From JAJRVM01 sp041752115 (lineage in GTDB: Bacteria; Planctomycetota; Planctomycetia; Pirellulales; Pirellulaceae): a stretch of DNA of 64,000 nt. This document shows, one piece after another, positions 17,562 to 26,280 of the stretch. A model generated the notes under the pieces. It searched no databases. It was not told the origin of the DNA and was given only the letters and a program-made list of their open reading frames with translations. Location: assembly GCA_041752115.1 (NCBI GenBank), contig JBGSHS010000177.1, positions 62,001 to 126,000 on the forward strand, given 5' to 3'. A program made the translations under genes and the position numbers. How positions within the stretch are numbered: the stretch's first letter is position 1; the number at the start of each line of letters is the position of its first letter.

Positions 17562-19351
17562 AGCCCCTCCTGCATGGCAGCCAGGAATCCCGCGAGTTCA
17601 CTGGCTTCGTCCAGGGCCTGCTGAATGGTCGGATTCACACGCCTTACGGTACTTCGCCACTGGAGGAATTGGCCGTAGTTCGTTTGTGCGTCGGAGATAT
17701 CACCGATACGGAACTGGGCCAAGGCGAGAATCAGCGATTCGGGACGGAGTTGGTCGCCAGCCAACGTCTGGCTGTGACTTAGCGACTCGATGCACCCGGT
17801 CCAATCGCCGAGCCGATATTGGGCCACGCCCAGCGTGCGCCAGGCGGCGGGTAACTCGGGCGCATGAAGCAGTGCCAATCGAGCCAACTCCATGGCATGC
17901 TTGGGATCACGCAGCTTGGCATCAGGATACGAAGCGAGGAATCTCGCCAGCTCTTCATACACGACCGCCAGACGCCAATGGTAATCGGAGCCAGGCGGGG
18001 CCAGCGCGATCAGGCTTTCCAGCAACTCGAACGCCTTGGTGTAATGCGTCGTCGCTTCACGATAGACTACTTTCAGACGATTCGCCTCCTCATTGGCTCG
18101 CTCACGCTGCAACTTCTCTTTCTTGGCCAGCTGAAACTGCCGGAGGCCGACCCACGAGCCACCAAAGGCCATGATCAGCAACAGTCCGGCGACCGTCGTC
18201 AGCAGCGTTGCTTCGCGAGGATTGCGACGTCCCCAACGCCAGAGCCGACCGACGGCCGACACCGGTGAGGCGAGAATCGGCTTCCCCGCCAGAAAACGTC
18301 GTAAATCGTCGGCCAATACCGCCGCGGATCCGTACCTGCGCGCAGGATCCTTCTCCAGGCACTTGAGGCAGATTGTCTCCAGGTCGCGAGCAATGCGTGC
18401 ATTGAGGCTGCGCGGCGCCGGCGGGTCGTCGTGAATCACCTGCTGCAGCAGTGTACGCAGCTCGCCGCGAAACGGACGTTCTCCCGTTAACAACTCGTAC
18501 AAGATCACTCCCAGCGCGTAGACGTCCGATCGCGCATCCGCTTGATCCGAGTGTCCTCGAGCCTGCTCGGGCGCCATGTAGGCGGGGGTTCCCAATACGC
18601 GCCCCTCCAGAGTCACACTGATATCTTCGGCCTCACGCTTGGCCAAGCCGAAATCGAGTATGTGCGGACGGCCATCGGGAGTGACCATGATATTCGACGG
18701 CTTGAGATCGCGGTGGATCACTCCGACCTCATGAGCATGCTGCAGAGCATCAGCGATTTCCGCACAGATCTCAGCCGCCGACCGAGCGTCGGGCGGTTCG
18801 ACCCTCAGCCGCTCGGCCAGGTCAGATCCTGCCACGAACTCGCTGACCAGAAACACCTGGCCCGACTCACGCCCGGCTTCGAGCACCGTGGCAATTCCAG
18901 GATGCCTCAACTGAGCCGCGGCTCGCGCCTCACGCAGGAACCGATCCGCCTCCAACGCCGACATCTGCCTGTCGTGAGGGACTTTGACCGCCACAATCCG
19001 ATCGAGCTGACGGTCGCGCGCACGCCATACAGTCCCGCCTCCGCCCGCACCCAGCCGCTGCAGCAGTTCAAATCGACCCAATGTCGGGCAGACGGGAGAC
19101 GAATCGTCGATGACGCTGAAACTCCGACCGCAAGCTGGACAGGCCGTGTCACGCAGACTTCCCTCCACGCCAACCTGCGTTGCCTGACGACAATGGGGAC
19201 AGCGAACGCTCAACGGCGGATCCGAATCAAACTCCTCCAGGCCCAGCCGCAACAGGCAGCCACGGCACATCACCGCATCCACACCGTCCGGCAGCACCGC
19301 ACCACACTCGCGGCACTGATGCCCTGGAAAATCTGCACTTATTTCGCTCAT
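17558..19351 (-). CDS. Zinc-ribbon Ser/Thr protein kinase with TM segment and TPR-like tail
   Basis: 597 residues from the ATG at 19351 (GGAGAGCG upstream). The N-terminus has CxxC pairs: CRECG, CRGC, CPHC and CPACG (res ~13-74), predicted to bind zinc. Residues ~93-360 form a Hanks-type kinase: glycine loop RLGAGGGGTVWRA, invariant Lys in VAVKVP (K123), HRDLKPSN, DFGLAKRE, and GTPAYMAPEQ. All catalytic residues are present, so it should be active. A membrane helix (TTVAGLLLIMAFGGSWVGL) follows, then a TPR-like region of ~180 residues (ELPAAWRTLGVAQYRLGDW). The sigma-factor gene follows directly. Kinase control of the sigma factor through phosphorylation is a reasonable inference from this pairing. 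Confidence 0.9.
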   Translation of the reverse strand: MSEISADFPGHQCRECGAVLPDGVDAVMCRGCLLRLGLEEFDSDPPLSVRCPHCRQATQVGVEGSLRDTACPACGRSFSVIDDSSPVCPTLGRFELLQRLGAGGGGTVWRARDRQLDRIVAVKVPHDRQMSALEADRFLREARAAAQLRHPGIATVLEAGRESGQVFLVSEFVAGSDLAERLRVEPPDARSAAEICAEIADALQHAHEVGVIHRDLKPSNIMVTPDGRPHILDFGLAKREAEDISVTLEGRVLGTPAYMAPEQARGHSDQADARSDVYALGVILYELLTGERPFRGELRTLLQQVIHDDPPAPRSLNARIARDLETICLKCLEKDPARRYGSAAVLADDLRRFLAGKPILASPVSAVGRLWRWGRRNPREATLLTTVAGLLLIMAFGGSWVGLRQFQLAKKEKLQRERANEEANRLKVVYREATTHYTKAFELLESLIALAPPGSDYHWRLAVVYEELARFLASYPDAKLRDPKHAMELARLALLHAPELPAAWRTLGVAQYRLGDWTGCIESLSHSQTLAGDQLRPESLILALAQFRIGDISDAQTNYGQFLQWRSTVRRVNPTIQQALDEASELAGFLAAMQEGL

Positions 19352-19624
19352 CGGTCGCTCTCCCGACAGGGCCAAACCCACCACGATGTCACCGGCCAGA
19401 TTAGCCCGTCCCACGCGGTAATGACAACCTGCCACTCGCAGAAAACGCCACGAGACACTGGCATTCGCTTCCCCAAGGACTCAACCGGGAATTCAAGCAC
19501 CAGTCAAAGCACTGGCCAGAAACTCGCTCCCAACGAACAATGAGGGTATCAGCGCCCAGCCCGACGGCGAGCGGTGCGCCCAGGATAACCCGGCCGCGTG
19601 ACCCGCGTCGTACCTTGTCTTCCC

Positions 19625-20980
19625 ATGCTCGAACTGCCTCGAAGCGGCTCTCGCAAGCCGAGGATATGCGCCGTGAAGCCTCCATCTCATCGCCGGCCAC
19701 CCCAACGTACCGCATCGGGTACTCCTGCACCATCGAAGGCAACGCTGCACCCTGCCGAAGCAGCTGGATCCGGCACCCCGACGACGCGCACGAGTGCTCC
19801 TCCGAGTCCACCGAGCGGAATCCAAGGCAAGGAAACGGAACGGACAGGGCCGCACGGGAACTTCTCCCAGTGGCTGGCACGCCGCGCCGCGCGCCGAGCC
19901 GAACAGGACCCCGTCCTCCCCCACCTGCCGGATGCTGCAGGCGACCCTGGCGACATACCACTCGGGCAACGTGCGCTGGCCTCCATGCCGAGCTGGCTGA
20001 TCAGTGCCGTCTTCCATACCCTTCTGCTGGTCGTATTGATGCTTCTGACCCAAGGAGCCGCGGCACCACCACCCGTCACCATTGTGTCGGAAGTTGCTCA
20101 GCTGCCCGACCTGGCCCAGAACACTACCCCCATCTTCATTCCTGAGCCCGATCCGATTCCCAACGACGTGGCGCTGAGCGATGTGGTTGATCCTGCCCCA
20201 CTGGAACTGGCCGCTCCACTTGACCTTCAACCGCCGGAAGTCCCGGTCGGGATCGTCGTCTCCGCATTCTCCGGAGCCGACGCGGGCGCGCTGCTGGCAT
20301 CGACGGGGAAAGAGAAAGGGAAACCGCAGAAGGGTCAACCGGGAGCCCAGTTTTTTGGCGTCCAGGCAGCGGGAGACAACTTCGCGTTCATCGTCGACAG
20401 CTCGATGAGCATGACGCAGAAGTTCGCCGATGCAAAACGTGAGCTGGAGTACGCGGTCCGAAAGCTGAGCCCCCAGCAGCGATTCTATGTACTGTTCTTC
20501 GACCGCAACACCGAGCACATGACGCTCGGCACCTGGGATCACGATCACGTGCGTTTCACCTTCAACGCGGAGCCGGAGCCCGATCTGGTCCTCGCCACGA
20601 CTCCCCATGTGGACGCCTTCGTGCAGTGGATGAACATGATCCAGCTGGAGTTCGCCACTAACCCGTTTGAAGCGACCGCGTTTGCCATCGCCGTGCTCAA
20701 GCCAGATGCCATCTTTCTGTTGAGCGATGGCGAATTCACCGATGGGGGAGCGACGGAGCGGTTTCTACTGGCCAACAACTTCGAAGCCGATGCAGATGGT
20801 ACACGGCACCCCAAGACGATCGTGCACTGCCTCGGGTTCTACAGCCGCGAAGGGGAAGTAACCCTGAAACGTATCGCAGCGGCCAATGGCGGCACCTATC
20901 GCTTCGTCGAGCCTCCGCCTGGCTACGTTCCCCTGTTTCGGCTGCCGCGACCGGGCATGCCCATGCGGCGACGTGGATGA
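19625..20980 (+). CDS. Membrane-anchored vWA-domain protein
   Basis: 451 residues from the ATG at 19625; a GTG at 19598 is an alternative and neither has a strong ribosome site. Residues ~1-110 are basic, Pro/Ser/Thr-rich and probably disordered in the cytoplasm. One helix (SMPSWLISAVFHTLLLVVLM, res ~120-140) anchors the protein. A Pro-rich spacer (PIFIPEPDPIPNDVA) leads to a von Willebrand A domain from ~res 245: NFAFIVDSSMSMTQKF carries the MIDAS DxSxS, with SDGEFTDGGATE and LGFYSREGEVTLKRIAAANG later. vWA domains mediate metal-dependent protein binding. The gene is divergent from the kinase/sigma pair with 273 bp between, so they may share regulation. Confidence 0.8.
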   Translation: MLELPRSGSRKPRICAVKPPSHRRPPQRTASGTPAPSKATLHPAEAAGSGTPTTRTSAPPSPPSGIQGKETERTGPHGNFSQWLARRAARRAEQDPVLPHLPDAAGDPGDIPLGQRALASMPSWLISAVFHTLLLVVLMLLTQGAAAPPPVTIVSEVAQLPDLAQNTTPIFIPEPDPIPNDVALSDVVDPAPLELAAPLDLQPPEVPVGIVVSAFSGADAGALLASTGKEKGKPQKGQPGAQFFGVQAAGDNFAFIVDSSMSMTQKFADAKRELEYAVRKLSPQQRFYVLFFDRNTEHMTLGTWDHDHVRFTFNAEPEPDLVLATTPHVDAFVQWMNMIQLEFATNPFEATAFAIAVLKPDAIFLLSDGEFTDGGATERFLLANNFEADADGTRHPKTIVHCLGFYSREGEVTLKRIAAANGGTYRFVEPPPGYVPLFRLPRPGMPMRRRG

Positions 20981-21128
20981 GCTATCGCAGCGAATTGCGA
21001 TTCTGCGGCGCGCCGTGCACGGCGACGTCTGACCCAACGATAAGAGAAAAGAAGACCGATTGGCAAGAAATCCAGCTGGAAGCGAGCCTCATCGAGCTCT
21101 CAAGTCAGGTCAGTTCGGTACGGGAAAT

Positions 21129-21173
21129 TCGTCATTCCACTGGCCATTGAGTGCTTCGTCATTCGTCATTCCA
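21129..21173. repeat. Dispersed repeat B (CGTCATT units), copy 1
   Basis: ATTCGTCATTCCACTGGCCA then TTGAGTGCTTCGTCATTCGT and CATTCC. Tandem 7-8-bp CGTCATT units recur at about 44532, 46984-47150 and 50790. The copy lies between convergent gene ends. Confidence 0.65.
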
Positions 21174-21196
21174 GGGCGGCAGGTCTGCTGTTCCGC

Positions 21197-22222
21197 TCAG
21201 CCTTTAATGCGATAGTTGAGCGGACCGCCGCGGAGGTTTCGCTTGACACCGCCAAACTCCTCGGCCGTGTAGGTCTTGGTCTCCGGCAGCTCGTCCGGGC
21301 TGGTCTCTTGCGGTGTGGCCGATTTCATCTTCGGCGACGTTGGGGTCTTGGTCGTTTGCGGCGCCGTGGTTCTGGTCTTCTGGGGTGTGGCACGGTTCGT
21401 CGTCTGAGGCGTGGCGGTCTTGGTCTTCAGGGGCGTCGTGGTCTTCGTTTGCGGCGAGGTGGCCGTGTTTGTCTTCGGGGACGTGGCGGCCTTCGGGGAC
21501 GTGGCGATCTTCGGGGACGTGGCGGTAGTTGTCCTCTGAGGTTTCCTCGGGCGGCTGGCGACAGTGGCTGCTTTGTCCACGACTGCTTTGTCCACGGGGG
21601 GGCACGCTTTCAACACTTCCGCGATGACCAACTCGTGGATCCAGGGTGACGCATCGATGTTGAAGTGATTGATGCTTCCTCCTTTGGAGCGAGACTTCAG
21701 CGTGGCGATATCCGTGTTGTACAACTTGGTACGCTTGCTCTGGGCGTGCGCCGGCATCCCGTGTAGGACCCCCAGCGAGTTGTTGTGATACAAGTTCACG
21801 CACCGCTCGACGTTGGAAGGAATCGATGTTTCGTGCACGGCATCCACCATGACGATCAACTTGACTGGGATGCCATATTGCTGCAACCGGCGTGCCTCGC
21901 GAGGCCCCAACTCCGCTCCCCGACTGTGGCCTATGAACACAATCGGGCCGATGTTCTTGTGACGTCGATACTCTTCGATCACCTGGTCGACCGCACTGCT
22001 GGCGGAGATGTCGGCCACGACGTCGACATCCAGGCCACGCTGGGAGAGCTTCTCTCCGAGCTCGTTCAGTCCCAGCGAGAAGACGGTGAAAGCACCCCGA
22101 ATCACGATGATTTTTCCGGGACGCGGCGCTGTCTGCCTGGCTGCCGAAGCGGCATTGCAGAGTAACAGCAACATTGCTCCCCAGGCCGCCAGCCAGCGGT
22201 ACGTTACAGTCGAGCTATTCAT
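21197..22222 (-). CDS. Secreted alpha/beta-hydrolase-like protein with Thr/Pro/Lys repeat tail (paralogue 1)
   Basis: 341 residues from the ATG at 22222 with a signal peptide (MNSSTVTYRWLAAWGAMLLL). The core (res ~35-230) looks like an alpha/beta hydrolase: a first strand KIIVIRGAFTVFSLG, a nucleophile elbow VFIGHSRGAELG (G-H-S-R-G), then KLIVMVDAVHET and a His region HFNIDASPWIHELV. The tail of ~100 residues is low-complexity, built from repeats such as ATSPKTNTATSPQTK and ATPQKTRTTAPQTT, probably a cell-wall or surface spacer. It lies 41 bp after the AMP-ligase gene, so it is probably in that operon. A paralogue is at 28406-29221. A lipase, esterase or thioesterase role is possible. Confidence 0.75.
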   Translation of the reverse strand: MNSSTVTYRWLAAWGAMLLLLCNAASAARQTAPRPGKIIVIRGAFTVFSLGLNELGEKLSQRGLDVDVVADISASSAVDQVIEEYRRHKNIGPIVFIGHSRGAELGPREARRLQQYGIPVKLIVMVDAVHETSIPSNVERCVNLYHNNSLGVLHGMPAHAQSKRTKLYNTDIATLKSRSKGGSINHFNIDASPWIHELVIAEVLKACPPVDKAVVDKAATVASRPRKPQRTTTATSPKIATSPKAATSPKTNTATSPQTKTTTPLKTKTATPQTTNRATPQKTRTTAPQTTKTPTSPKMKSATPQETSPDELPETKTYTAEEFGGVKRNLRGGPLNYRIKG

Positions 22223-22263
22223 TTTGCACCCCCCTGCTCGTCGCAGCCATCGACCGACGTCGC

Positions 22264-23985
22264 TCAAGCCGACTTTCGCTCACGCCAGCGACTGTTCTTT
22301 TCCTCCAGCGGCGTCATGTGGCAGACGGCCCTCCGTGCCAGCGCCGTGCGATCCAGTTTCATCGATGCGTTGAGCGGTGCCTGAGTCAGCACCTCGATGT
22401 GGGACGGGACCTTGTATCGCGGCAGCTCGCGCATGCACACCTGCCGAATCTGTTCGACGATTCCCTCCTGAAACCGGCTGCTGATGGCAAACAGCGCCAG
22501 ACGTGTTCCTCCCGGCTGCTGAAACGGCACGACAATGATCCGGAAACTGTCGAAATGAGGCGCCACGGCCTCTTCGATCTCGCGAGGATGAACTCGGTAG
22601 CCCTGCACTTTGACCAGATCGTTCTTGCGCGCCTGGACATAGATGTAGCCATCGGCATCGCAGATCGCCAGATCACCCGTATGCAGCCAACCGTCCGCCA
22701 GGGTCGCTCGAGTTGCCTGCGGATCCTTCCAGTAACCGAGCATGATGTTGGCCCCCCGAGCGCACAGTTCGCCCGTCTCACCTGCCGCCACCTCGCGGCC
22801 ATCCTCCCCCCGCAGACTCAGCTCAACCCCCGGAATCGCCCTCCCGATGCTGTCAGGCCGCAACTGAGCTAACTCGGCCGGCAGATACGCCAGCCGCGCA
22901 GTGGCTTCCGTCTGGCCGTACATGACATAGAACTGCGCCGGGGCAATGCGACGAGCCATCTCGGTTACGGCGTCCGGCTTCAAAGCGCCTCCAGCCACCG
23001 TCATGTAGCGGAGGTGCGGCAGTGGACGATTCGCGAAATCGGCATACGACATCAACCCGTAGTAACCTTCCGGTACCGCCGAAAAACTCGTCGCCGCATG
23101 CCGCTCCAGCGCATCGACCACCGTACCAGGAAAGGCCATGTTTCCATCCACTACCAGCATTGCCCCGGACAACAGGTGAGTCTGCATGATGGAATGGCCG
23201 AAAGCGTGATAGAACGGCAGCAACGCCAATGCCCGATCATCGCTCCCAATCGAAAGATAATTGAGAATCGAACGCGTGTTGGCCAATATGTTCCCGTCAC
23301 TCAACATCACTCCCTTCGGATCGCCAGATGACCCGGAAGTGAACATGATCATGGCCAGCGACTCCCCCTCGATCCTCAGCGGCTTCGAATGGGGAACGCA
23401 ATGAGGCACACAGGCGTTCAAGTCCAAATGCGCACAACCGTCCGGATCTAACTCCACACGCCGCTTTACCGTCTGCTCACTCGACAAGATCCTGTTGATC
23501 TGGCACAGCTCGGCGATCCGCTCCAGACGATTCCATTCCACCTGAGTCGGCAGCGGGACAACCACTCCTCCAGCCGTCAGAATGCCGTAATAGGCCGCAA
23601 CAAACTCCGGTCCGTTCTCGACCATCAGAGCAATACGATCGCCCGAGTGAAATTCCGGATGCTCCAGCAGATAGTAAGCCACCGCCAGCGCCCATCGCCT
23701 CAATGCACTGTAGGTGATCGCGCGCTCGCGGTGCCATAGCGCCGTACGATCGGCATGCCCAGTCGCCACCGCCAGAAAGGCATCGCTGACACGCCCCGCA
23801 GCCAGATGATCGGCAACCCCAGCCACCCCTCCGGCCGCACAGCCCGGTCCGGCCAGTTCCATCGAGCGACCAGCCAATGTCACGCCCGCCCTCTCGTGTC
23901 CCACCGTCGGCAGGTGCAGCATCGTAAAACGATGCTGCAGGCCGGGACGATCCTTCGCTCGTTTCCAGTACTCGCGTGCAGCCAC
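22264..23985 (-). CDS. AMP-forming acyl-CoA synthetase / acyl-ACP ligase
   Basis: 573 residues, start GTG at 23985 (TGAGG ~10 bp upstream); ATGs at 23922 and slightly downstream are alternatives. It belongs to the ANL adenylating family: MFTSGSSGDPKGVM (ATP-binding A3), PFYHAFGHSIMQ, YGQTEATARLAYLP (A5), DGWLHTGDLA (A7), KVQGYRVHPREIEEAV (A8) and a C-terminal Lys in NASMKLDR (A10). The enzyme would activate a carboxylic acid as an acyl-AMP and pass it to CoA or to a carrier protein. An ACP gene lies 1 kb away in the divergent operon, which suggests loading of that ACP. Substrate specificity cannot be read from the sequence. The paralogous hydrolase gene follows after 41 bp. Confidence 0.87.
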   Translation of the reverse strand: MAAREYWKRAKDRPGLQHRFTMLHLPTVGHERAGVTLAGRSMELAGPGCAAGGVAGVADHLAAGRVSDAFLAVATGHADRTALWHRERAITYSALRRWALAVAYYLLEHPEFHSGDRIALMVENGPEFVAAYYGILTAGGVVVPLPTQVEWNRLERIAELCQINRILSSEQTVKRRVELDPDGCAHLDLNACVPHCVPHSKPLRIEGESLAMIMFTSGSSGDPKGVMLSDGNILANTRSILNYLSIGSDDRALALLPFYHAFGHSIMQTHLLSGAMLVVDGNMAFPGTVVDALERHAATSFSAVPEGYYGLMSYADFANRPLPHLRYMTVAGGALKPDAVTEMARRIAPAQFYVMYGQTEATARLAYLPAELAQLRPDSIGRAIPGVELSLRGEDGREVAAGETGELCARGANIMLGYWKDPQATRATLADGWLHTGDLAICDADGYIYVQARKNDLVKVQGYRVHPREIEEAVAPHFDSFRIIVVPFQQPGGTRLALFAISSRFQEGIVEQIRQVCMRELPRYKVPSHIEVLTQAPLNASMKLDRTALARRAVCHMTPLEEKNSRWRERKSA

Positions 23986-24280
23986 GTCGCGTGCGCCTCA
24001 ACCGATGTTTGCGTTGGGTGAACCGTGCGCAGGTCGCGCCGTACTCCCTACGTTCCGAACAACCACTACCTCTTCGCTAATATCCCATCGATCCTCCGGC
24101 CGCCACCACTTGAAAGAATGACCCGCTTTCCCGATCCCGAATGCTAGCATCCGGCGATTCACTGGCGACGCTAGCAAGGGATCGCGACTCCTGGGCCCCG
24201 CGCGTCTTCCAAGGCACGAAGGCCAGCCCGCAAGGAACCTGAGCGCTCTGTTTCCACCGCGAACGGCGTCTGGCGCCGTC

Positions 24281-24315
24281 GGAACCGCAGAATATCGAAC
24301 AAGGAATGTCCCAGG
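24281..24315. repeat. Dispersed repeat A, copy 3
   Basis: GGAACCGCAGAATATCGAAC then AAGGAATGTCCCAGG. Nearly identical to the reverse complement of the copies at 3485 and 46882. Confidence 0.75.
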
Positions 24316-24420
24316 ACCAAGGAGAAGAAGCTCGCTGCGCCAGCATCGGATACCCTGCGGCGGGAAGCCTCACTGCCTCGCCGCTGCCGGAAGGGACACG
24401 CCGCTGGGAAGTAGTGGATG

Positions 24421-24719
24421 AATAGGGAATGCCACAATGCGACAATGCCACAATGCGACAATGCCACAATGCCACAATGCGCAAGGTTGCTCTCGTGTCG
24501 AGTGCGGTACAGAATGGTTGGTCGGCAGATGATCATTCATCACCGGCCCTCACTTCGACATGGGACATTCGGTGTTGGATATTCTGCGGTTCATGCGCTT
24601 GGGCAAATAGTCACCCACATGCGTCGGACCTTCCGGCGTTGCTCTCTCCACTCCTCGACTCTCCATGACATTGTCGCATTGCAGCATTGCTGCATTGCTG
24701 CATTGCTGCATTCCCTATT
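24421..24719. repeat. Inverted-arm element made of 8-bp tandem units
   Basis: The left arm begins AATAGGGAATGC and continues with six [C/G]ACAATGC octamers (24433-24480). The right arm is its mirror: read on the reverse strand from 24719 it also begins AATAGGGAATGC, followed by octamers AGCAATGC x3, TGCAATGC and GACAATGT. The 12-bp ends are perfect inverted repeats and the interior is ~190 bp with a repeat A core. A transcript through it could fold into a long stem. No transposase is encoded. Confidence 0.7.
24564..24592. repeat. Dispersed repeat A, copy 4
   Basis: GACATTCGGTGTTGGATATT then CTGCGGTTC, a diverged copy in the opposite orientation to copy 3. It sits inside the inverted-arm element. 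Confidence 0.6.
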
Positions 24720-24990
24720 GCCCCTGCCACTTCCCGGCGGCCTGTCCTTGTGCGTTGCGGCCTGTCCCTGTCTGTAGCGGCGAATCGCGCCGACAGCAGC
24801 TGCCGGCCGCACAGCCTCTCGAGCCTCAAGCCTCGGATTCCGGGTGGCGATTCGGTTTTGTGATCTTGTGGCGTACTTCATTACGTGTTAGAAGTCGCCT
24901 CCCCGCAATGCGCTCCGGGCCCGGCCCTCGGAGGGGGATACTGCGGCGGGACCGCGGTTCACGGCGTCGTCAGGGAGGAGATGCCTGCAC

Positions 24991-25293
24991 ATGAACGATA
25001 AGCTCATGGGGAACAGTTTCATGGATGACAGAGACTTGCCGCAGATCCAGCAGCGGCTTGCGGATTTCCTGCATCAGCACACGGACGTATGCGAGGACTT
25101 TGCACTTACAACCGATCTGATTGACGCTGGGATCCTCGATTCTCTGCTCGTGACCGATCTGGTGTTGTTTGTCAGCAGGACATTTGCTGTGGAGTTGACG
25201 GCACGGGATATTTCGCCGGAGCACATGGGAAGTGTGGAGCGGATGGCCAGGTTGGTCCAGGACAAGTTAGCCAAGCGCAGTCGGGCGGCCTGA
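24991..25293 (+). CDS. Acyl carrier protein
   Basis: 100 residues, a typical carrier-protein size. The phosphopantetheine attachment site is visible as DAGILDSLLVTDLVLFVSRT, with Ser51 in the LDS motif. A later helix reads SVERMARLVQDKLAKR. The ATG is preceded by GGGAGGAGATGCCTGCAC, giving a strong but slightly distant ribosome site; in-frame ATGs at codons 6 and 11 are alternatives. It is the first gene of a plus-strand operon with an acyltransferase-like gene (43 bp later), a methyltransferase and a sulfotransferase, and is divergent from the AMP-ligase. It probably carries the acyl intermediate of that pathway rather than serving housekeeping fatty-acid synthesis, whose acpP usually sits with fab genes. 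Confidence 0.85.
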   Translation: MNDKLMGNSFMDDRDLPQIQQRLADFLHQHTDVCEDFALTTDLIDAGILDSLLVTDLVLFVSRTFAVELTARDISPEHMGSVERMARLVQDKLAKRSRAA

Positions 25294-25336
25294 GTGGGAA
25301 GGGAGCGGCATCGCGGCTGGGGAGGATCGAATACGC

Positions 25337-26206
25337 ATGCAATGGCCACTGTTGCCCAAACCCGTTCCAGCGGACGAGATACCGTTCTATAACCTGCACT
25401 ATCTGTACGGCTGTCGCCGTCCGGCCGATCCGACGATTGTCTGGGGGACCGACATACCGACAGAGGGTCTGACGGAGTATTTGCGCCATCGCAATCGTGA
25501 GAGCAAGACGCTGTTGTCCCCTGCCCATGTGCTGGTTCAGGCAGTTGGGCGAGCTTTGGTGCGTCATCGGGAATTGAACCGTCGCATTGTCGGCCGGCGC
25601 ATCTTCGACTTCCGCGACGTCCATGTGCGCATGATGACATTCAATCGGCAGTTACGCGAAGTGGAAGTGCTGTTGATCCGCAATGCAGACACGCTGTCCC
25701 TGGAACGGATCGCCCGCATCCTGTGGAAGAACCAGCATCGGGCGGCCAGCGGCAACATGATGGACCACGAAGACAAGGCTTGGCTGCGCAAGCGGTTTCC
25801 CGGCCCGCTGCTGGGGTGGATTATTCGCACGTATTTATATTTAGACAGTCGGTTCAATCTGCCGAAAGTGGACAGAATCGACCGGATCGCCTGTTCACCT
25901 GTGCTCGTCAACTACTTGGCGTTTTCCGGTGCACCACCCATGCGAGGCTACAAGCCGTCGAGCTATCCGCACGAGAGTTCGACGCTCAGCGTCACGCTCG
26001 GTCGTGCCGAGGCAAGACCGGTCGTACAGGATGGTCAGGTGGTTGTCGGACAGGTTGCTCCGCTGTTTGTGCGCGCCGATCACCGCATTACCAGCGCATA
26101 TGGTCTGGCCCAGTTTACCGAAACACTGCGCCGCTTGTTGATCGATCCGGCGCAAATGGAAACGGACGTACTGGACTGCGGAGAAAATTCATCCCAGGCG
26201 GCATGA
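25337..26206 (+). CDS. CAT/E2-like acyltransferase (2-oxoacid dehydrogenase acyltransferase fold)
   Basis: 289 residues. The C-terminal part APLFVRADHRITSAYGLAQF followed by TETLRRLLIDP corresponds to the end of E2/chloramphenicol-acetyltransferase-fold enzymes, whose active site is H-x-x-x-D within DHRxxDG. Here His249 is kept but the Asp position is Ser253, a notable change. Upstream segments (SPAHVLVQAVGRALVRHREL then NRRIV; VEVLLIRNADTLSLERIARI) also fit that fold. There is no lipoyl or peripheral-subunit domain, so this is not a dehydrogenase-complex subunit. Next to an ACP and an AMP-ligase, it may transfer an acyl group from the ACP to an acceptor, or condense or release it. It sits 43 bp after the ACP. 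Confidence 0.75.
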   Translation: MQWPLLPKPVPADEIPFYNLHYLYGCRRPADPTIVWGTDIPTEGLTEYLRHRNRESKTLLSPAHVLVQAVGRALVRHRELNRRIVGRRIFDFRDVHVRMMTFNRQLREVEVLLIRNADTLSLERIARILWKNQHRAASGNMMDHEDKAWLRKRFPGPLLGWIIRTYLYLDSRFNLPKVDRIDRIACSPVLVNYLAFSGAPPMRGYKPSSYPHESSTLSVTLGRAEARPVVQDGQVVVGQVAPLFVRADHRITSAYGLAQFTETLRRLLIDPAQMETDVLDCGENSSQAA

Positions 26207-26280
26207 GCATGCCATTCATGTAATGCACCACGTGAGATCTGGCCACGGATAGATCCCCAGGCAGTGCGTGCCGCCTGGTG

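Larger units (their letters stand above)
23986..24990. other. 1-kb divergent intergenic region rich in repeats
   Basis: Separates the AMP-ligase (minus) from the ACP operon (plus) and should hold both promoters. It contains two oppositely oriented copies of repeat A (24281-24315, 24564-24592) and an inverted-arm element of 8-bp units (24421-24719). Open frames here are made only from the repeat units (e.g. N-A-T-M-P-Q-C patterns) and are not considered genes. Confidence 0.6.

Noticed and set aside
24433..24480. Possible CRISPR array from regularly spaced 8-bp units
   Set aside because: Units are contiguous, without spacers of 25-40 bp, and no cas gene is present.
24418..24881. Small ORFs with N-A-T-M-P-Q-C repeats
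   Set aside because: They are direct translations of the tandem octamers and lack ribosome sites.
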